Source: Methylophaga pinxianii
GTDB lineage: Bacteria; Pseudomonadota; Gammaproteobacteria; Nitrosococcales; Methylophagaceae
Direction: 5' to 3'
Length of the DNA: 64,000 nucleotides
NCBI RefSeq assembly: GCF_020447225.1
Contig: NZ_JAJAEO010000186.1
Location: 26,906 to 90,905, forward strand
Below the pieces are notes generated by a model. That model made no database searches and had not been told where the DNA came from. It saw nothing but the letters and a program-made list of their open reading frames with translations. Positions 39,968-49,657 of the stretch are shown piece after piece. The position numbers and the translations under genes were made by a program. Numbering within the stretch: position 1 is the stretch's first letter; every line of letters starts with the position of its first letter.

Positions 39968-42412
39968 GTGACTGACCTGAAACGCTTTTCTGCCAGTGCG
40001 ATACCCGCAGAGCTACGCCAGCCGGCCTGGAATGAAATTCTTTCCAGGCTCGGTCTGGCAAGTGATGCAACCAGTGCCAATCATACTGATGACAGTGGGC
40101 ATATGGCACTATCGGTCTCAGCACGCGACTCAATATTTGTACAACTCACCGCAGCCCCACAGATTCTGTCACCAATCCCAGTCAAAGCAACCCAACCCTT
40201 AAAAGGCACTGTATTGGTGCTCGCAATACTGGATGGCACCGCGCAGGTGCTGGATGCTGAGCAGACGGTCAAATTACGTTCCGGAGACATCATGTTGCTG
40301 GATCCGAGCCAATCCTGGCGACTGGCTTTGCAAACCCGTTTTCGCATCATGCTGATCAAACTGGAGTCATCCAGTTTTCTGCTCAGGCTGGTGCGTACCG
40401 GACGACAGGAAGCGAATCGCATCAGCACACAACAAGGTATCGGCGCGTTATGCCTGAATATGCTGCAATCGCTGACCGAACAGTTACCCCATGTAGATAA
40501 CAATGAGCTCCCCGCATTGGAAGTCACGCTGGCCGAGTTACTGGTGGCATGTCTTTCCCATAAACAATCTACTGCCAATGAAGATGCTACTGATGTGCAA
40601 TTGGCCCATTTGCGCCGCGTCTGCCGAACGGTAGATTCACGACTGGATGATCCCGATCTGCATATCGAACAGATTGCGGCACAGGAAGGATTATCCACCA
40701 GATACTTACAAAAACTGTTCAAAAACAGTGGTACAACGTTCAGCGAATATTTGAAGAGCCGGCGGATACAGCATTGCTGTGTTGATCTGGCTAATCCTGC
40801 CCTCGCCCAGTTCAGCATTGCTCAGTTGTGTTATCGCTGGGGGTTTAATGATGCGGCCAACTTCAGCCGTACCTTTTCGCAGTTTATAGGCATGTCACCA
40901 AAAAGTTATCGCGCTGCACCACCACAGGATCTGCATGAACAACTTCGCCGTGGCTGTCCGCAAACCAAACCGTCAGCTCGTTCCTCTGCAACCGATCCTC
41001 AATCCTTTCTGCAGGATGATGACATTCAAAAACGTCGCAGACCATTTCAGGAAGTATTGGATGATCATGCTAAATATGCGCTGTCATTGCGACTGGCCCC
41101 TAAACGGGTTTCCGACATAGAGAACACTGCGCCCACACAAACCGACACTCAGTCTTCTCGACAATATTACCTGCCAGTGTCCGATAAAACCGTTCACTGG
41201 GGCTATTTCAGCAATGCGATCAAACCAGTATTAACCGTCCGTTCCGGTGACATTGTGACCATTGAAACCTTATCCCAGCATGCCTCAGATGACTGCGAAC
41301 GAATGATTGATGGCGATGCCGGAGCACAAAGCGTGTTTCACTGGACTCCAATATCAAAAAACGTTGACCGGCGGGGTGCCGGGCCAATGGATGCCACGAT
41401 ATTTGGCCGCGGTGCCGGCGAAGGTTTTGGTGTACATATCTGTACAGGACCAGTGTATGTCACCGATGCTGAACCCGGTGATGTGCTGGAAATACGCATT
41501 CTGGATATTCAACCACGACTTAGCTGCAGCCCCGAGCATCAAGGCAAACACTTTGGTAGTAATGCCGCCACTTGGTGGGGCTTTCAATATGACGATCTGC
41601 TGACTGAGCCCAAAAAACGTGAGGTGGTCACGGTATATGAAGTACATCAACACACCCATCCACCGCATGCCAAGGCAATTTATAATTTTCGCTGGACTCC
41701 GCAAACCGATCCCAATGGCATTGTGCACCCGACCATTGATTACCCCGGGATACCGGTGGATCATGCCACCATTGAAAAACAGTTCGGCATCCTTGAGAAA
41801 GCAACCATTCCGGTCAGACCACATTTCGGAGTGATGGCCGTAGCACCACGTGAAAGTGGATTAGTCGATTCCATTCCGCCCAGTTATTTTGGCGGCAATA
41901 TGGATAATTGGCGGGCTGGCAAAGGCGCTAAGTTATTTCTGCCCATCGCCGCCCCCGGTGCCTTATTCTCAGTCGGCGATCCCCATGCTTCACAGGGCGA
42001 TTCGGAATTATGCGGCACGGCAATTGAATGTTCTTTAACCGGAATATTTCAATTGGTGTTACATAAACAACGTGATTTAAAAGGCAGCTTTATGGATGGC
42101 CTCAGCCATCCATTTCTGGAAACACCGGATGAATGGGTGATACAGGGTATGAGTTTCTCCGACTACCAGGCCGAACTTGGCCCGAATGCCCAGACCCAAG
42201 TGTATAAAAATTCCTCCATGGAAGCCGCCATGCGCGATGCCTTCAGAAAAGCCCGTCACTATTTAATGAAAGAACATGAACTCAGTGAAGATGAAGCCAT
42301 TTCACTGATTTCAGTAGCAGTGGATTTTGGTATTACCCAGGTAGTGGACGGCAATCTGGGCGTGCATGCGATTATCCGCAAGGCTATTTTTCCGGACTAT
42401 AAAGCTGATTAA
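39968..42412 (+). CDS. AraC-type regulator fused to an acetamidase/formamidase domain
   Basis: One uninterrupted 814-codon frame from a GTG. Residues 1-200: cupin-like AraC-binding domain (ARDSIFVQLTAAPQ, LRSGDIMLLDPSQSW). Residues about 213-318: two-helix-turn-helix AraC domain with LSTRYLQKLFKNSGTTFSEYL, and CYRWGFNDAANFSRTFSQF followed by IGMSPKSYR. Residues 320-395: linker. Residues about 399-811: a complete amidase domain, with GFGVHICTGPV, HFGSNAATWWGF, HPTIDYPGIPVDH, RPHFGVMAVAP and GDPHASQGDSELCGTAIE all kept. There is no Tat signal, so the protein is cytosolic. It follows the exported paralogue by 91 bases and may regulate it. The amidase part may be the ligand sensor, an enzyme, or both. 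Confidence 0.9.
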   Translation: MTDLKRFSASAIPAELRQPAWNEILSRLGLASDATSANHTDDSGHMALSVSARDSIFVQLTAAPQILSPIPVKATQPLKGTVLVLAILDGTAQVLDAEQTVKLRSGDIMLLDPSQSWRLALQTRFRIMLIKLESSSFLLRLVRTGRQEANRISTQQGIGALCLNMLQSLTEQLPHVDNNELPALEVTLAELLVACLSHKQSTANEDATDVQLAHLRRVCRTVDSRLDDPDLHIEQIAAQEGLSTRYLQKLFKNSGTTFSEYLKSRRIQHCCVDLANPALAQFSIAQLCYRWGFNDAANFSRTFSQFIGMSPKSYRAAPPQDLHEQLRRGCPQTKPSARSSATDPQSFLQDDDIQKRRRPFQEVLDDHAKYALSLRLAPKRVSDIENTAPTQTDTQSSRQYYLPVSDKTVHWGYFSNAIKPVLTVRSGDIVTIETLSQHASDDCERMIDGDAGAQSVFHWTPISKNVDRRGAGPMDATIFGRGAGEGFGVHICTGPVYVTDAEPGDVLEIRILDIQPRLSCSPEHQGKHFGSNAATWWGFQYDDLLTEPKKREVVTVYEVHQHTHPPHAKAIYNFRWTPQTDPNGIVHPTIDYPGIPVDHATIEKQFGILEKATIPVRPHFGVMAVAPRESGLVDSIPPSYFGGNMDNWRAGKGAKLFLPIAAPGALFSVGDPHASQGDSELCGTAIECSLTGIFQLVLHKQRDLKGSFMDGLSHPFLETPDEWVIQGMSFSDYQAELGPNAQTQVYKNSSMEAAMRDAFRKARHYLMKEHELSEDEAISLISVAVDFGITQVVDGNLGVHAIIRKAIFPDYKAD

Positions 42413-42744
42413 AAACGCTTATTGATTGCCTTTCCCAAGCTATACGCTAGCTATCACCGCATTCATCTGTACCCTTAAAATCCTTTGTAACCTGTAAGCA
42501 CTATCTCTCCCTGATTCTAAATTTTGTGATGCAGTTCACTTTACTCAGGTTAATGCGATTAGTTAGGTCCGGCGCACAATGGTCAAGGAATGACCCATGT
42601 AAATAACAACATTTCAACATCTGCGCTGTTGGAGGCGAATACAGTCTCCCAGCAGTCGTTACGATAAAAGTTCATTAGGCCTTTGCTAACCGCGAATTTC
42701 TCGCGACACATCCGCTCTACATCTAAATTAATCAAGGAGAAGTC
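42413..42744. other. katE upstream region, no gene seen
   Basis: 332 bases between the fusion gene and katE with no convincing gene. It should contain the katE promoter. No OxyR or other operator was recognised. A good ribosome site (AAGGAGA) ends five bases before the katE ATG. Confidence 0.5.
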
Positions 42745-44817
42745 ATGGACAAAACCGATCCGAAATCAAACCGAGGTAATGGTGGAGAAACTCACCAACA
42801 AGCAACTGGAAATACCTCAACACTTACCACTCAACAAGGTGCACCAATTGCCGATGATCAGAATTCATTAAAAGCCGGGGCCCGTGGTCCGACGTTGATG
42901 GAAGACCACATTCTTCGGGAAAAACTGTTTCATTTTGATCATGAACGTATTCCTGAACGAGTAGTACATGCCCGTGGTTTTGGTGCTCACGGCTATTTCG
43001 AAACCACAGAAACATTAGAAGACGTCACCTCTGCTGATATTTTCCAGCGTAAAGGCGAAAGAACCCCAGCGTTTGTACGATTCTCAACTGTTGCCGGTAG
43101 TAAAGGTTCGGCTGATCTGGCCCGTGACGTTCGCGGCTTTGCCGTCAAGCTGTATACCAAAGAAGGTAACTGGGACATCGTTGGTAACAACATCCCGGTA
43201 TTTTTTATTCAAGATGCGATTAAATTTCCGGATCTGGTTCACTCCGTCAAAGAAGAACCCGATCGCGGATTTCCACAGGCGCAATCGGCTCACGATAATT
43301 TCTGGGATTTTGCGTCATTGATGCCGGAAAGCATGCATATGCTGATGTGGCAAATGTCAGACCGAACCATTCCACGCTCATTCCGGTTTATGGAAGGCTT
43401 TGGCGTTCATAGCTTTCGATTAGTTGATAAAGATGGCAAAAGCCAGTTTGTAAAATTCCACTGGAAGCCAAAACAAGGCATGCAATCTGTTTTATGGGAT
43501 GAAGCGTTAAAAATCAACGGTGCCGATCCGGATTTTCATCGCCGTGATTTATGGAATGCCATTAATCAGGGAGATTACCCTGAGTGGGAACTGGGTCTGC
43601 AGATTTTTGATGATGAATTTGCTGAGAAATTTGAGTTTGACGTGTTGGATGCCACCAAGCTTATCCCCGAAGAACAGGTACCGATTCGTATTGTCGGACG
43701 TTTAGTGTTAGATCGAGTGGTCAGTAACTTTTTTGCTGAAACCGAACAAGTTGCGTTCTGTACCCAGAATATCGTCAAAGGCATCGATCATTCGAATGAT
43801 CCGTTGCTGCAAGGCAGAAACTTTTCTTATCTCGATACGCAGTTAAAGCGTCTTGGCGGTCCCAATTTCACTCACATTCCAATCAACGCACCGAAATGCC
43901 CAATGCATCACTTCCAGCAAGATGGTCATATGGCAATGCGCAATCCAACGGGTCGAGCCAACTACGAACCGAATAGCTGGGGTGAAGAAGAAGGTGGCCC
44001 TCGTGAAGATCCGGCCAGAGGCTTTGAAAGTTATCCTGAAGATGTCTCTGGACCCAAAGTCCGTGAACGTTCTGAAACCTTTGCTGATCACTACAGCCAG
44101 GCCAGACAGTTTTATATCAGCCAAACTGAGACTGAACAACAACACATCATCAGTGCGTTTTCGTTTGAATTAAGCAAAGTTAAGAGACCAGCAATCCGTG
44201 AACGTATGGTCAGCCATCTGTTGAATATCGATCAGCAACTGGCAGAAAAAGTTGCCGAAAGACTTGGAGTAGAACCTTTGCCAGCGCCAGCTGAGGCAGC
44301 CATGCCAACCCGACAGGATCTGCCTGTTTCAGACAAGCTCAGTATTCTCAAAAATACCTTAGTGAGTTTTAAAGGTCGGAAAATGGGCGTGTTAATGACA
44401 GACGGTTATGATGCGGATATTTATCATCATCTGGAAAATTTGCTTAAAGGTGAAGGTGCGCTTTGCAAGGTAGTTGCGCCACATGCAGGAGAAATAAAAA
44501 GCAATAAAGGTGATGTATTGACCGTTGATGAAAAAATTGATGGAGGACCATCCGTTTTATTTGATGCGGTGATGATATTGCCTGGTATAGATTCCGTCGA
44601 GACCCTTTTACAAATTCCCAATGCCATTACCTTTGTCAGCGATGCATTCAATCATAATAAATTTATTGGTTATATTGAGTCGGCTATGCCTTTATTGGCA
44701 AAAGCCGGAATCGTAGAAATGCTGGACGAGGGTTGTCTGCAACTCGACAGTGGAGAGACTGCGGCTGAATTTATAACTAAATGTCGAAATTTACGTTACT
44801 GGCAGCGCGCCAGTTAA
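42745..44817 (+). CDS. katE: Large-subunit catalase (HPII/KatE type)
   Basis: Heme catalase, 690 residues, with the C-terminal flavodoxin/DJ-1-like domain that marks clade II. Catalytic His75 is in RVVHARG and the essential Asn in [13 protein letters not shown]. The heme-ligand tyrosine is in [12 protein letters not shown]. The N-terminal extension (about 1-45) is hydrophilic. The C-terminal domain begins near [18 protein letters not shown]. It is a little shorter than E. coli HPII (753) but complete. Stands alone; stationary-phase or osmotic control would be expected but is not shown. Confidence 0.96.
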   Translation: MDKTDPKSNRGNGGETHQQATGNTSTLTTQQGAPIADDQNSLKAGARGPTLMEDHILREKLFHFDHERIPERVVHARGFGAHGYFETTETLEDVTSADIFQRKGERTPAFVRFSTVAGSKGSADLARDVRGFAVKLYTKEGNWDIVGNNIPVFFIQDAIKFPDLVHSVKEEPDRGFPQAQSAHDNFWDFASLMPESMHMLMWQMSDRTIPRSFRFMEGFGVHSFRLVDKDGKSQFVKFHWKPKQGMQSVLWDEALKINGADPDFHRRDLWNAINQGDYPEWELGLQIFDDEFAEKFEFDVLDATKLIPEEQVPIRIVGRLVLDRVVSNFFAETEQVAFCTQNIVKGIDHSNDPLLQGRNFSYLDTQLKRLGGPNFTHIPINAPKCPMHHFQQDGHMAMRNPTGRANYEPNSWGEEEGGPREDPARGFESYPEDVSGPKVRERSETFADHYSQARQFYISQTETEQQHIISAFSFELSKVKRPAIRERMVSHLLNIDQQLAEKVAERLGVEPLPAPAEAAMPTRQDLPVSDKLSILKNTLVSFKGRKMGVLMTDGYDADIYHHLENLLKGEGALCKVVAPHAGEIKSNKGDVLTVDEKIDGGPSVLFDAVMILPGIDSVETLLQIPNAITFVSDAFNHNKFIGYIESAMPLLAKAGIVEMLDEGCLQLDSGETAAEFITKCRNLRYWQRAS

Positions 44818-44840
44818 TGCTCTTAAAATAGTCTTCAATT

Positions 44841-44878
44841 CTAACGTGTCACCATTGTTGCAGTGGTGGCACAGTTAG
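44841..44878. other. Long hairpin after katE
   Basis: CTAAC-GTGTCACCATTG, 3-base loop, CAGTGGTGGCAC-a-GTTAG: about 15 pairs with two G-T wobbles. There is no T-run, so it may be a processing or stability hairpin rather than an intrinsic terminator. Confidence 0.55.
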
Positions 44879-44906
44879 TAATTCTGAGCTCCATAGGAGG
44901 ATCAGC

Positions 44907-46079
44907 ATGGCTGCCAAACGTTATTCCTACACTTTGATTATTCTTATTATCTTGGCGGTGGCGTTGGTTATTCTGCGTTTGCAATTGCCTTCTATGGTGA
45001 AGGATTATTTAAACGATAAAATGGCTGAAATGGGTGATTATCAGGGAGAAATCGCTGATGTCGACATTCATCTGTGGCGTGGTGCCTATTCTGTTCATCA
45101 ACTTGAAATAACTAAAAAAGACCAACCTTCCGCGGTCTTTTTCCAAGCTGAAAATATTGATATATCTGTCAGCTGGTCAGCTTTATTTAAGGGGAAAGTA
45201 GTAGCCGATGTTGATTTAATAGATGCCGAAATACATCTGGTCGATGATGGTAAAGAAGATAAATCTGAAGAAGAATCTACTTGGCGACAAACAGTACAAG
45301 ACATTATCCCCATAAAGATAGACCGATTAAATATCGAAAATGGTGAAATTCACTTTCATAATTTTAACTCCGAACCACAGGTGCATCTGGTGTTTTATCA
45401 ACTCAATGGTGAAATAACCAATTTAAGCAATGCGAATCGTAGTGGAGGACTTGAATACGCCAATTTTGATCTGCAGGGAAAGTTATTTGATAACGCAGCG
45501 GCGAACATGTCTGGACGATTGGATCCCTTAGGTGACTTTCATAATTTTCAAGTGAAACTGAAAATCACTCAGATTCAACTCACCAAGCTCAATGATGTGT
45601 CTGAGGCATATGGCAACTTTAACTTCAAGTCAGGCAATGGCGATTTTGTAATGGAATTGCAGGCCGAAGACGCGCAACTGACCGGTTACGCCAAACCCAT
45701 TATGGATAATGTTGAAATATTTGATTTAGAGAAAGATTTACAAGAGGGTATTTTCAGTACTGCCTGGCAAGCTATTGTGGGCGCTTTCGGGACAATCTTT
45801 CGTAACGATCCCAAAGATCGTATTGCTACTCAAGTAGAGATCCGAGGCAATATGAATCAACCGAATGTCAGTGCCTGGCAGGCTTTTCTTGCTATTTTAC
45901 AAAATGCGTTTGTAAATGCATTTGAGAGTGACTTTGGTCGTGAACCCGACTCAAAGTCCACACGATCCCAAGACAAAACTCCTGAATCTGAATCTCGCGC
46001 TGATTCCAAGGCGCAATCGGAAACAAAAAAAGATGACGTGAATTGCCGCCTTCGGCCAATGTGGGAGCATTGTGATTAA
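44907..46079 (+). CDS. DUF748/AsmA-like membrane-anchored protein
   Basis: 390 residues: one N-terminal membrane helix (about 7-27), then a periplasmic domain of repeating beta-strands (ADVDIHLWRGAYSVHQLEI, ENIDISVSWSALFKGKVVAD, IDRLNIENGEIHFHNF) that looks like the DUF748/AsmA/TamB style of lipid-groove protein. The C-terminal 50 residues are low-complexity and charged. Strong ribosome site TAGGAGGAT. Convergent with the next gene. The family call is by fold pattern only. Confidence 0.7.
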   Translation: MAAKRYSYTLIILIILAVALVILRLQLPSMVKDYLNDKMAEMGDYQGEIADVDIHLWRGAYSVHQLEITKKDQPSAVFFQAENIDISVSWSALFKGKVVADVDLIDAEIHLVDDGKEDKSEEESTWRQTVQDIIPIKIDRLNIENGEIHFHNFNSEPQVHLVFYQLNGEITNLSNANRSGGLEYANFDLQGKLFDNAAANMSGRLDPLGDFHNFQVKLKITQIQLTKLNDVSEAYGNFNFKSGNGDFVMELQAEDAQLTGYAKPIMDNVEIFDLEKDLQEGIFSTAWQAIVGAFGTIFRNDPKDRIATQVEIRGNMNQPNVSAWQAFLAILQNAFVNAFESDFGREPDSKSTRSQDKTPESESRADSKAQSETKKDDVNCRLRPMWEHCD

Positions 46080-46109
46080 GAGGCCTTAGGTTTAATCATC
46101 AGCGATTGG

Positions 46110-46406
46110 TCACTTGTCACGAATAGCCGCCACCAATTCCGACTTGCTCATATTGCTGCGTCCTTTGATGTTTAATTGACTGGCCCGGTTATATAATTCC
46201 TGCTTGGTGCGTGATTCTAGAGAAGAATTCGGGTTGCCAGTTCCTTTACTGGTTTTGGATGGCGTTCGCCCCTCTTCCCGGCGCTGCTTGTTGACTGTGC
46301 GTGCGGCAATTTCTTCAGCTGTATCGGTTTTTTTGCCAGTTTTACGCTGTTGTTCTTTTATATGTTCATACTGACGTTCATCTTTATCTGTCCACTCGGC
46401 AATCAT
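46110..46406 (-). CDS. Small protein with Rho N-terminal-like domain
   Basis: 98 residues, very polar. The C-terminal 35 residues (KQELYNRASQLNIKGRSNMS then KSELVAAIRDK) match the Rho_N/SAP-like helix-extended-loop-helix that binds nucleic acid. The N-terminal part is charged with an EHIKEQQRKTGK segment and looks disordered. Often labelled plasmid stabilisation protein, without direct evidence. It lies 24 bases downstream of the next minus-strand gene, so the two may be co-transcribed. Confidence 0.75.
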   Translation of the reverse strand: MIAEWTDKDERQYEHIKEQQRKTGKKTDTAEEIAARTVNKQRREEGRTPSKTSKGTGNPNSSLESRTKQELYNRASQLNIKGRSNMSKSELVAAIRDK

Positions 46407-46430
46407 AATGTGTTCCTCCGGTTCATAGTA

Positions 46431-46952
46431 TTAAAACAACATCGTCCACATTATCAAGGCCATCAGTACCATGCCTATATCCTCGGTTAAAGTGACGGTA
46501 CTTAATGGCACATCCAGAATTGACCCCATACAAGGACAGTTGATATCCAGCCCTTTGCGTAGCGCCAGAATCACTCCAATAGCACCGAATCCCAATATTA
46601 ATATGGTTAATGCATACACTAGCTGGGGCATAAAAAATGAGAGATAACCCAGGCCTAAAGCCAGCTCCAGCCAGGGGTAAGCATAAGCATAAGCCCGGCT
46701 TTTCCTAGCCAGTAAATCGTACATCTGAAAGCCATCAGCAAACGCCGAAGGATGAAACAGTTTTAACAAGGCAAAAATCGTTAAAAAGATGCCCATAAAA
46801 TAGTGCATCCAGTTAAGCAGAGTGACCTCAGTGGAATAACTTACCGCCAGCGCTGCAACGGCGCTGATGAAAATTAATGCCAGCAAGGGCCAGTAGTCTT
46901 TCAGGTGCTTGCCGCGATCCTGCTGACGCTGTTTAAAAGCGGGCTGACTCAT
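46431..46952 (-). CDS. MauE/DoxX-type redox membrane protein
   Basis: 173 residues with four or five membrane helices. It carries a Cys-Pro-Cys motif in INCPCMGSILDVPLSTVTL, followed by a last helix, which is the pattern of MauE-like proteins that help disulfide formation in periplasmic enzymes. No methylamine dehydrogenase genes are near, so a direct methylamine role is not supported. The start overlaps a Met-Ser-Gln beginning with an AAGGAGGT-like ribosome site upstream. Confidence 0.75.
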   Translation of the reverse strand: MSQPAFKQRQQDRGKHLKDYWPLLALIFISAVAALAVSYSTEVTLLNWMHYFMGIFLTIFALLKLFHPSAFADGFQMYDLLARKSRAYAYAYPWLELALGLGYLSFFMPQLVYALTILILGFGAIGVILALRKGLDINCPCMGSILDVPLSTVTLTEDIGMVLMALIMWTMLF

Positions 46953-47066
46953 CGGAAACCTCCTTATCGGTGGATTTCAGTGGGGAAAGTCTTGGAGAAA
47001 AGTATGAAATTGAAAGGCATGATCAACATGCCATAGTTCAGATGGTAACAGCTTATTTCTTATAAT

Positions 47067-47102
47067 AAAAAGGCCCTGCCGCTGAGACCGACAGAGCCTT
47101 TT
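47067..47102 (-). terminator. Terminator of the first TonB-receptor operon
   Basis: Minus strand: AAGGCTCTGTCGG, short loop, CGGCAGGGCCTT, then T-run. Twelve pairs with two wobbles, 20 bases after the receptor stop. Confidence 0.85.
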
Positions 47103-47121
47103 GCGTTAACTGACTTTTTAC

Positions 47122-49578
47122 TTAGAAATCATATTTTAATGTCAGATTGGCATTACGCGGTGCGCCATAGGCCAACTGGCTGTAAAAACCGATATTGGTG
47201 AAGTACTTTTCATCAAACACATTATTGATGTTCAGCTGAGCACTCAGTGCTGACGTCATCTGATATTTAGCCATCAAGCGCACCAAGGCATAACTGTCCT
47301 GCTTCAACTTCTCGGTTTGACCTAATGGATTGGTCGCCAAAGTATAATTAGAGCTTTCCCAGTTCAGACCGCCTCCCAAGGTAAGCTGATTCAACTTGTA
47401 AGTGGTAAATAACGTTGCAGTGCGACGCGGATGACGGGTGTTAACTGCGATCCCCTGAGCATCTTCTGCCTGGAACTGTGACCAGCCGACCATCAGATTC
47501 CAGTTATCTGTAATCGCACCCGAGATCTCTGCTTCGAACCCCTTGCTGGTCGTGCCCTCTGCTGCGTAATAAGCCTGATTAATGGTGCCAGGAATTAAAT
47601 TATCGGCATCAGCCTGAGCCAGATTATCTTGGTCGATTCGGAAAACAGAAATCATTGCATTGAGCCGGCCTTGCAGATATTCAGCCTTGATGCCTGCTTC
47701 ATAGTTTTCCCCTTCCAACGGATCCAGATAATTTCCATTGCGATCCTGATAATCCTGTGGATTAAAGATATCGGTGTAACTCACATAGGCTGAATAGATA
47801 TCATCAATGTCATAGATCAATCCCGCATAGGGAGTAACAACCTGATGATGATCAAAGTTGTATCGATCACCATTCCATTTCATACCATCAATTTCCCAGT
47901 TCGTAATACGGCTACCCAGGATTAATTTCAGCGGGTCAGCAAGAGTCAGCCGAGCGACAGCATAACCACCGACTTGTTTCGTGTTTTGGGTGGTGTAGGT
48001 CGTTTTTTCACCCCATTCCGGTTCAGGATAAGAACCGTCCCACTCGTAAAAACTGCCTGGTGCAGTGGCTACGCGTGGGCGGTTATCAGTCGTTAAATCC
48101 TGTTTACTGTGCATGAAACCCACCGTTAATTCATGACTTTTGCCAGCAAAATCAAATGGCAGTGAGCCATAGATATCGATAGTATCCTGTTCTCTTTCGA
48201 CGTCGTACCAGGTCGGACTGGCTGACATGCCAAGACCCGTTGTGCGATCAGGCGAACCGGAGAGATAGAGTAATCTCAAGTCTGCCTCATTGATGTTTTT
48301 TGTATAACCCGCATAAAGTTTTAGACCGCTATCAAAAACATGTTCTACATTGGCAAAATAATTGGTATGAATAGAACTCCACTCGGTCCAGTCGGCTGCC
48401 GTAGTTTTTGAACGTGACCAGTCGGTTCTGCCCCCATCACTGAACCAGGTTGGCAAACCACCCCAGGTTGAACCAGTGGGTTTATTCTGTTGCTGGCTGA
48501 TGCCGACATTCATTAACGTGTTATCTGTAAGATCAGCCGCTAACGTGCCATAAAACACGGTTTTTTCGTTTTCCAGCAAATCAATAAACGAGCGCTCATC
48601 CAGGTAGCTGCCTACAACCCGTCCACGCACTGTTCCGGCTTCATTAAGTGGTGTTGAAATATCGACTGTGCCTTGATAACGATCCCAACTGCCGGCACTG
48701 ACAGAAGCATGGCCGGTAAATTCTTTGCTGTCAGCCTTTTTACGAACCAGGTTTATTGCAGCAGAGGGGTTACCCGCCCCAGAAATTAAACCACTCGCAC
48801 CACGAACGACTTCAATGTGATCATAAATGACCGTATCCATCTGCGATTCGCCCGCTGCCCAGCCGCTTGTCCAGGTTGTTGGCACGCCATCGATCTGATA
48901 ATTATCGATATCAAATCCGCGAGCTGAGAATCCACTGCGCGAGCTGTCAAAAGATTTGGCTGTCACCCCGGTCACCGTATTGACCACATCAGTTAATGAT
49001 TCCAAGCCCATATCATCAATCATCTGTCGGCTAATAACCGATACCGATTGTGGTGTTTCACGAATTGATAACCCCAACCGCGTTGCAGTATTCATCGAAC
49101 CTGTAGTGTAAGAATTCGTCCCTTCAGTAGTGTTACCAATACCGGCTGCGCTGACTTGAACAGGCGCTAAGGTCACACTATCCACTCCTGATGATGCATC
49201 TGAAGAACTGGCTTGCAATTGATAGCTGTCGGCAGATGTTTTTACTACTTGCAGATTGGTGCCTTGCAGTAACTGCTGCAAAGCTGAATCAATGGAATGT
49301 GACCCACTCAGTCCCGGGCTTTGCAGTCCGCGGGTTAACGCGGCATCAAAATAGATATTCACGCCTGCCTGACTGGCAAAACGATTTAACACCCTGCCTA
49401 GCTCACCTGCCTGAATGGAATAGCTTTGCGTCACTGTCTCAGCCATAGTGATGGTTGAATACAGACTGACCGGCATGAATAACGCACTGCATAACAATAA
49501 ATGTCTGCTGGAATTGTTTATCCGCTGAATGGCACGAACAATAGGCGTTCTTTGGGCTGTCGATAGAATGGTTTGCAT
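47122..49578 (-). CDS. TonB-dependent siderophore receptor with signalling domain
   Basis: 818-residue outer-membrane receptor of FpvA/FhuE type. After an N-terminal signal comes an STN (secretin/TonB N-terminal) signalling domain at about residues 50-115 (QAGELGRVLNRFASQAGVNI). The plug domain follows (RETPQSVSVISRQMIDDMGLE in parts; VVRGASGLISGAGNPSAAIN in parts), then a 22-strand barrel ending in NANLTLKYDF with the terminal Phe. The STN domain means it can signal to the FecR just upstream. Probable ligand: a ferric hydroxamate or similar siderophore (inference). Confidence 0.93.
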   Translation of the reverse strand: MQTILSTAQRTPIVRAIQRINNSSRHLLLCSALFMPVSLYSTITMAETVTQSYSIQAGELGRVLNRFASQAGVNIYFDAALTRGLQSPGLSGSHSIDSALQQLLQGTNLQVVKTSADSYQLQASSSDASSGVDSVTLAPVQVSAAGIGNTTEGTNSYTTGSMNTATRLGLSIRETPQSVSVISRQMIDDMGLESLTDVVNTVTGVTAKSFDSSRSGFSARGFDIDNYQIDGVPTTWTSGWAAGESQMDTVIYDHIEVVRGASGLISGAGNPSAAINLVRKKADSKEFTGHASVSAGSWDRYQGTVDISTPLNEAGTVRGRVVGSYLDERSFIDLLENEKTVFYGTLAADLTDNTLMNVGISQQQNKPTGSTWGGLPTWFSDGGRTDWSRSKTTAADWTEWSSIHTNYFANVEHVFDSGLKLYAGYTKNINEADLRLLYLSGSPDRTTGLGMSASPTWYDVEREQDTIDIYGSLPFDFAGKSHELTVGFMHSKQDLTTDNRPRVATAPGSFYEWDGSYPEPEWGEKTTYTTQNTKQVGGYAVARLTLADPLKLILGSRITNWEIDGMKWNGDRYNFDHHQVVTPYAGLIYDIDDIYSAYVSYTDIFNPQDYQDRNGNYLDPLEGENYEAGIKAEYLQGRLNAMISVFRIDQDNLAQADADNLIPGTINQAYYAAEGTTSKGFEAEISGAITDNWNLMVGWSQFQAEDAQGIAVNTRHPRRTATLFTTYKLNQLTLGGGLNWESSNYTLATNPLGQTEKLKQDSYALVRLMAKYQMTSALSAQLNINNVFDEKYFTNIGFYSQLAYGAPRNANLTLKYDF

Positions 49579-49657
49579 AAGTCCTCTTGTATGAATAACG
49601 TTGTTAAGGGGTTACTCACAAGGACGAGTCAGCATTTGAAAAGGTATAAAGGTTGAT

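Noticed and set aside
42413-42744. OxyR site before katE
   Set aside because: No ATAG-N7-CTAT series could be found; left unassigned.
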